DNA of 30,074 nucleotides. Origin: a virus. The translations under genes and the position numbers were made by a program. Location of the stretch: the IMG/VR virus record IMGVR_UViG_3300006318_000005, positions 1 through 30,074 of that record; one strand, written 5' to 3'. The notes below the pieces were generated by a model. That model had not been told where the DNA came from. It searched no databases and worked only from the letters and a program-made list of their open reading frames with translations. Every line of letters starts with the position of its first letter. Position 1 is the first letter of the stretch. Below are positions 27,652 through 30,074 of this stretch, piece by piece.

Positions 27652-29357
27652 AGCGTCAACAACCCGCGATCTTCATACACCGACCGCACCGTCGCCGCGG
27701 CGTCCGCGTCCGCATACCGCGCTAACTTGATCGCCAGAATCGACGCGATCACGCCGTCTATATGGCCGCGCGCCCTGGCCTTTGATGGAAAAATGTTGCC
27801 GTTGGCGTCTACTTTAACCACGGCATTGCCCACCATCCACGTTAAAACCGGACACGATCCCGCGTCGATCAGCTCTTCCAGGATTAACGCCTCAAACTCT
27901 TTTGACGGATCGGACAACTGGCCGACCGTTTGCGGAATCTCGACAACCCGCCCGTCGCCGATCTCCCGCTGCAGATCCGCGATTAAACTGGCCGCATTCC
28001 AGGGATCCAGCCCGATCAACTGGACGTCATAGTCCCGACACGCCTGGAACAAATACTCCCGGATATACTGCTGGTCAATGCGCGCGCCTGGGATCCGCTG
28101 GAGATCCCGCGACCGGATCCACTCCTGATAGGGTGCCCGCGCCGCATGTTCCCGCGCGTCCAAATCCGCGTCCGGCGTCCAAAACTTGGGCAGAATGCGC
28201 CACTTGGGATCCGCGTCCGTTGGCTTGAACACGATCGCCGCCGCCGCGAGATCAATTTTCGACGCCAGATCAACGCCGATACAACACGATCGGCCCGCGA
28301 ACGTCGCCGGAGACAACCGGCGATCTGACTGCCCCGCGCGCCACCGTTCCAGGTTTAACCAGGGATCGCCGCCCTCCACCCATTGGTTCAGCCGTTTGGT
28401 CCGAAACATCGCCAACGCCGACGGGACCGCCTTGGCTTGTTTCGCTAGTCGCCGCATGTCCTCCGGATTCACCGACACGCCCCACATGGGGTTCGCTTTT
28501 TTCCAGGTTCGCACCAGGAACGGGTTATCTTCCGGATCCGCGTGGGCGATAAACCCAAACAACCGATCGTCCGATAACGTCCCGTCAAGAATTTGCCGGA
28601 CGTAATCCCGAAACACCGCACACGGCGACAGGAGATCGACGCCCGCCGTTGTAATCGCAAACAACAACGGTTCCCGCCGCGCGCCTTGCGCGGTTTCGAT
28701 CACGTCCACCAGTCCGCGCGTTTTGTGCGCGTGGTATTCATCAATCACCGCCGCCGACGGGTTCAACCCGTCTAACGAGTTGTAGTCGCTGGACAAGGGT
28801 TCGATCTTCGACCGCGTATCCAACCGCGCGAGATTTGAGACAAACACGCGGATCCGTTTTTTTAGCATGGCGTCCTGTTGAACGATCGCCTTGCAATCGT
28901 CAAACACAATCCGCGCCTGGTCCCGCTTGACGCCGCACGCGTACCCCTCTGCGCCCGCTTCCCCGGTGAAAAAGGTGGTATAGAGTAGGACGCCCGCCGC
29001 GAGAAAACTTTTCCCGTTCTTCCGTGGCACTTCGATATACGCCGATCGAAACCGTCGAAACCCGGTTGCCGGATCAATCCAGCCGTACAGATTCGCGAGA
29101 ATAAATTGCTGGAACGGTTCCAACTGCAGCCGCGATCCCGACCATTGGCCCTTGTAATGCTTTAAGGTGGAGAAAAACAACAACGCGCGATCCGCGCGGT
29201 CGCGATCGAAGACAAACGGGAACGCGTCGTCCGTCCGGGTCCGCTTTAAATCTTCCAGGAACCGAATCCCCGCGCGACGGTGCAACGCCCCAACGGACGC
29301 CGTCGGTTTTGCAATCTTTCGCGCGTACCGAACAACCGGATCCGGCTTAGTGGGCAC
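27648..29357 (-). CDS. terL: terminase large subunit
   Basis: The 569-aa protein has an N-terminal ATPase (LQLEPFQQFILANLYGW, Walker A VPRKNGKS at about 110-117, Walker B AAVIDEYH, then FAITTAG) and a C-terminal nuclease (IGVDLASKIDLAAAAIV, IGLDPWNAASLI, HIDGVIASILAI with acidic residues). It packages DNA into proheads. GTG 29357 has GGGAG 8 bases upstream and gives an 11-base overlap with terS; the open frame to 29420 is unlikely. Confidence 0.95.
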   Translation of the reverse strand: MPTKPDPVVRYARKIAKPTASVGALHRRAGIRFLEDLKRTRTDDAFPFVFDRDRADRALLFFSTLKHYKGQWSGSRLQLEPFQQFILANLYGWIDPATGFRRFRSAYIEVPRKNGKSFLAAGVLLYTTFFTGEAGAEGYACGVKRDQARIVFDDCKAIVQQDAMLKKRIRVFVSNLARLDTRSKIEPLSSDYNSLDGLNPSAAVIDEYHAHKTRGLVDVIETAQGARREPLLFAITTAGVDLLSPCAVFRDYVRQILDGTLSDDRLFGFIAHADPEDNPFLVRTWKKANPMWGVSVNPEDMRRLAKQAKAVPSALAMFRTKRLNQWVEGGDPWLNLERWRAGQSDRRLSPATFAGRSCCIGVDLASKIDLAAAAIVFKPTDADPKWRILPKFWTPDADLDAREHAARAPYQEWIRSRDLQRIPGARIDQQYIREYLFQACRDYDVQLIGLDPWNAASLIADLQREIGDGRVVEIPQTVGQLSDPSKEFEALILEELIDAGSCPVLTWMVGNAVVKVDANGNIFPSKARARGHIDGVIASILAIKLARYADADAAATVRSVYEDRGLLTL

Positions 29358-29835
29358 GCGCCGACACTCCCGGCGACGTCCGATCAAACTCCGCGAACGG
29401 ATCCGCATCCTCCGCGACATCGTCCACCCGCACCGCGCGACTTTGCGCCGTCGGCGTGAGCCCCATTTCCGCCAACGCTTTCACCACTTGCGACCAGGCA
29501 CGATCCGCAATCGACAACCACGCGGACTTTTGTTCGAATCCGTTAGGCGTCACCTGGACCGCGCCGTCCGATCGGACCCGTCGTTCCGCCTGGACCCACC
29601 GCGACCACGCGACGCAATACGTAGCAAAGATCGGACCATACACCACGCCGATCCGCTGTTCCTTCACCAGCTCCGCGCCGAACGTGTACCAGTGATCCTT
29701 GGCGTCCGCGTCTAAAAACTCCGGCGGATCCGGTAATCCAACCCGGACCACCGGTTCCCGCTTGTTAAATGGTCGCTTCCCCGCGTTTCCGCCAAGTTTG
29801 CGATCGATGGTGGCTTTTGGTCGTCGTCCTGGCAT
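29347..29835 (-). CDS. terS: terminase small subunit, P27 family
   Basis: The 162-aa protein starts PGRRPKATIDRKLGGNAGKRPFNKREP, a hallmark of P27-type small terminases, followed by DAKDHWYTFGAELVKEQRI, YCVAWSRWVQAERRV, EQKSAWLSIADRAWSQVVKALAEMGLTP and a disordered acidic end. It recognises the packaging site. It is the first late gene, with a hairpin and the 72-bp repeat just upstream. Confidence 0.92.
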   Translation of the reverse strand: MPGRRPKATIDRKLGGNAGKRPFNKREPVVRVGLPDPPEFLDADAKDHWYTFGAELVKEQRIGVVYGPIFATYCVAWSRWVQAERRVRSDGAVQVTPNGFEQKSAWLSIADRAWSQVVKALAEMGLTPTAQSRAVRVDDVAEDADPFAEFDRTSPGVSARAH

Positions 29836-29858
29836 CGTGATCTTATTCTCCGCGATCC

Positions 29859-29879
29859 GGGTTAGCTTGTCGCTAACCC
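29859..29879. promoter_or_regulatory. perfect hairpin upstream of terS
   Basis: GGGTTAGC, loop TTGTC, then GCTAACCC form an 8-bp perfect stem 24 bases before the terS ATG and next to the 72-bp repeat. There is no T tract, so it is not an obvious terminator; an operator, packaging site or leader structure is possible. Confidence 0.55.
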
Positions 29880-29880
29880 C

Positions 29881-29952
29881 ATCTGGTACCGCTTTCTATT
29901 TCTGCTATAACTGCACTAACTAAAACACTTATCGGCGCGACTAATGCCGGCG
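29881..29952. repeat. 72-bp direct repeat, copy upstream of terS
   Basis: This segment is the second copy of 11212-11283 (70 of 72 bases identical). Read leftward it lies in the terS leader and may include late promoter elements. Confidence 0.95.
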
Positions 29953-29968
29953 GATTTTTGGCAATAAG

Positions 29969-29988
29969 AAAAAACCCTCAAATTTGGG
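29969..29988 (-). terminator. weak terminator-like element before the late operon
   Basis: Read leftward, CCCAAATTTGAGGG is followed by TTTTTT. The stem is short, so confidence is low. In a circular genome this would end early transcripts before the late genes, leaving the region beyond for late control. The rest of 29836-30074 has no gene. Confidence 0.28.
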
Positions 29989-30007
29989 CACTTTTCGACC
30001 GATCGCG

Positions 30008-30037
30008 TTGGGTCTCATTTTCATATACCCCTATAAA
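30008..30037 (+). promoter_or_regulatory. promoter-like pair pointing to the window end
   Basis: TTGGGT (30008-30013) and TATAAA (30032-30037) are 18 bases apart. If the genome is circular the transcript would enter the start of the window toward the 49-aa frame at 55. Confidence 0.28.
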
Positions 30038-30074
30038 CATTGGACGTTTTCGACCCCCCGCGTCCATTTCGCGT

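Noticed and set aside
11212-29952. 72-bp repeats as attL/attR of an integrated prophage
   Set aside because: The integrase-linked attP with both arms lies outside the repeat, and the repeats enclose only the late genes.
1-30074. CRISPR array or insertion sequence
   Set aside because: No regularly spaced repeat-spacer series and no transposase gene; the repeats found are few and irregularly placed.
1-30074. Cyanobacterial host inferred from GCGATCGC
   Set aside because: The eight-base palindrome occurs only a handful of times; the excess is in GATC generally, so no host call is made.

Overview
The window reads as an essentially complete genome of a temperate, long-tailed (siphovirus-type) phage of about 30 kb. 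It has moderately high GC and is extremely rich in the tetranucleotide GATC. The tail tape measure gene, a frameshifted tail-assembly chaperone pair, an HK97-type head module (portal, S78 protease, capsid), a P27-type small terminase, a tyrosine integrase and an unrecombined attP all point the same way. Because attP keeps arm sites on both sides of its core, the sequence represents the free (circular or packaged) phage rather than an integrated prophage. The attP core is the 3' half of an initiator tRNA-fMet gene with an encoded CCA, so the host is a bacterium; I cannot name it further from the sequence.

Layout, read as a circle. (1) Early operon, leftward from 8521 to about 94: Cro-like repressor, excisionase-like HTH protein, unknown protein, possible ERF-like annealing protein, SSB-like protein with an acidic DDDIPF tip, Rmf-like small protein, Holliday-junction-resolvase-like nuclease, winged-helix protein, a cluster of very short membrane proteins around an exported HNH nuclease, a second HNH protein, a DnaQ-like exonuclease, replication initiator, DnaC-like loader, Dam-type adenine methyltransferase, DpdA-like transglycosylase and QueE. 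(2) Immunity and integration, rightward from 8648 to 10833: CI-like HTH protein, an HTH protein with a probable PAS domain and a terminal cysteine cluster, and integrase. (3) attP with a bidirectional terminator, 10834-11289. (4) Late operon, leftward from 29835 to 11290: terminase, portal, protease, capsid, connectors, tail tube, chaperones, tape measure, tail hub, fibre, fibre chaperone, holin-like proteins, M15 endolysin, a zinc-ribbon metallophosphoesterase and two small genes.

Nearly all leftward genes are joined by ATGA, GTGA, TTGA or TAATG stop-start overlaps, and this fixes several start codons, including three genes of 26 to 56 codons. The most unusual points are: the queE-dpdA DNA-modification pair lying in an island nearly free of GATC inside a GATC-saturated genome; an exported HNH nuclease amid tiny membrane peptides, a candidate superinfection-exclusion cassette; a roughly 80-100 bp dispersed repeat in three intergenic gaps, with a fragment built into the prohead protease reading frame; a 72-bp near-perfect direct repeat bracketing the late operon; a peptide tag shared by the two opposed repressors; and an origin-like iteron cluster inside the replication gene.
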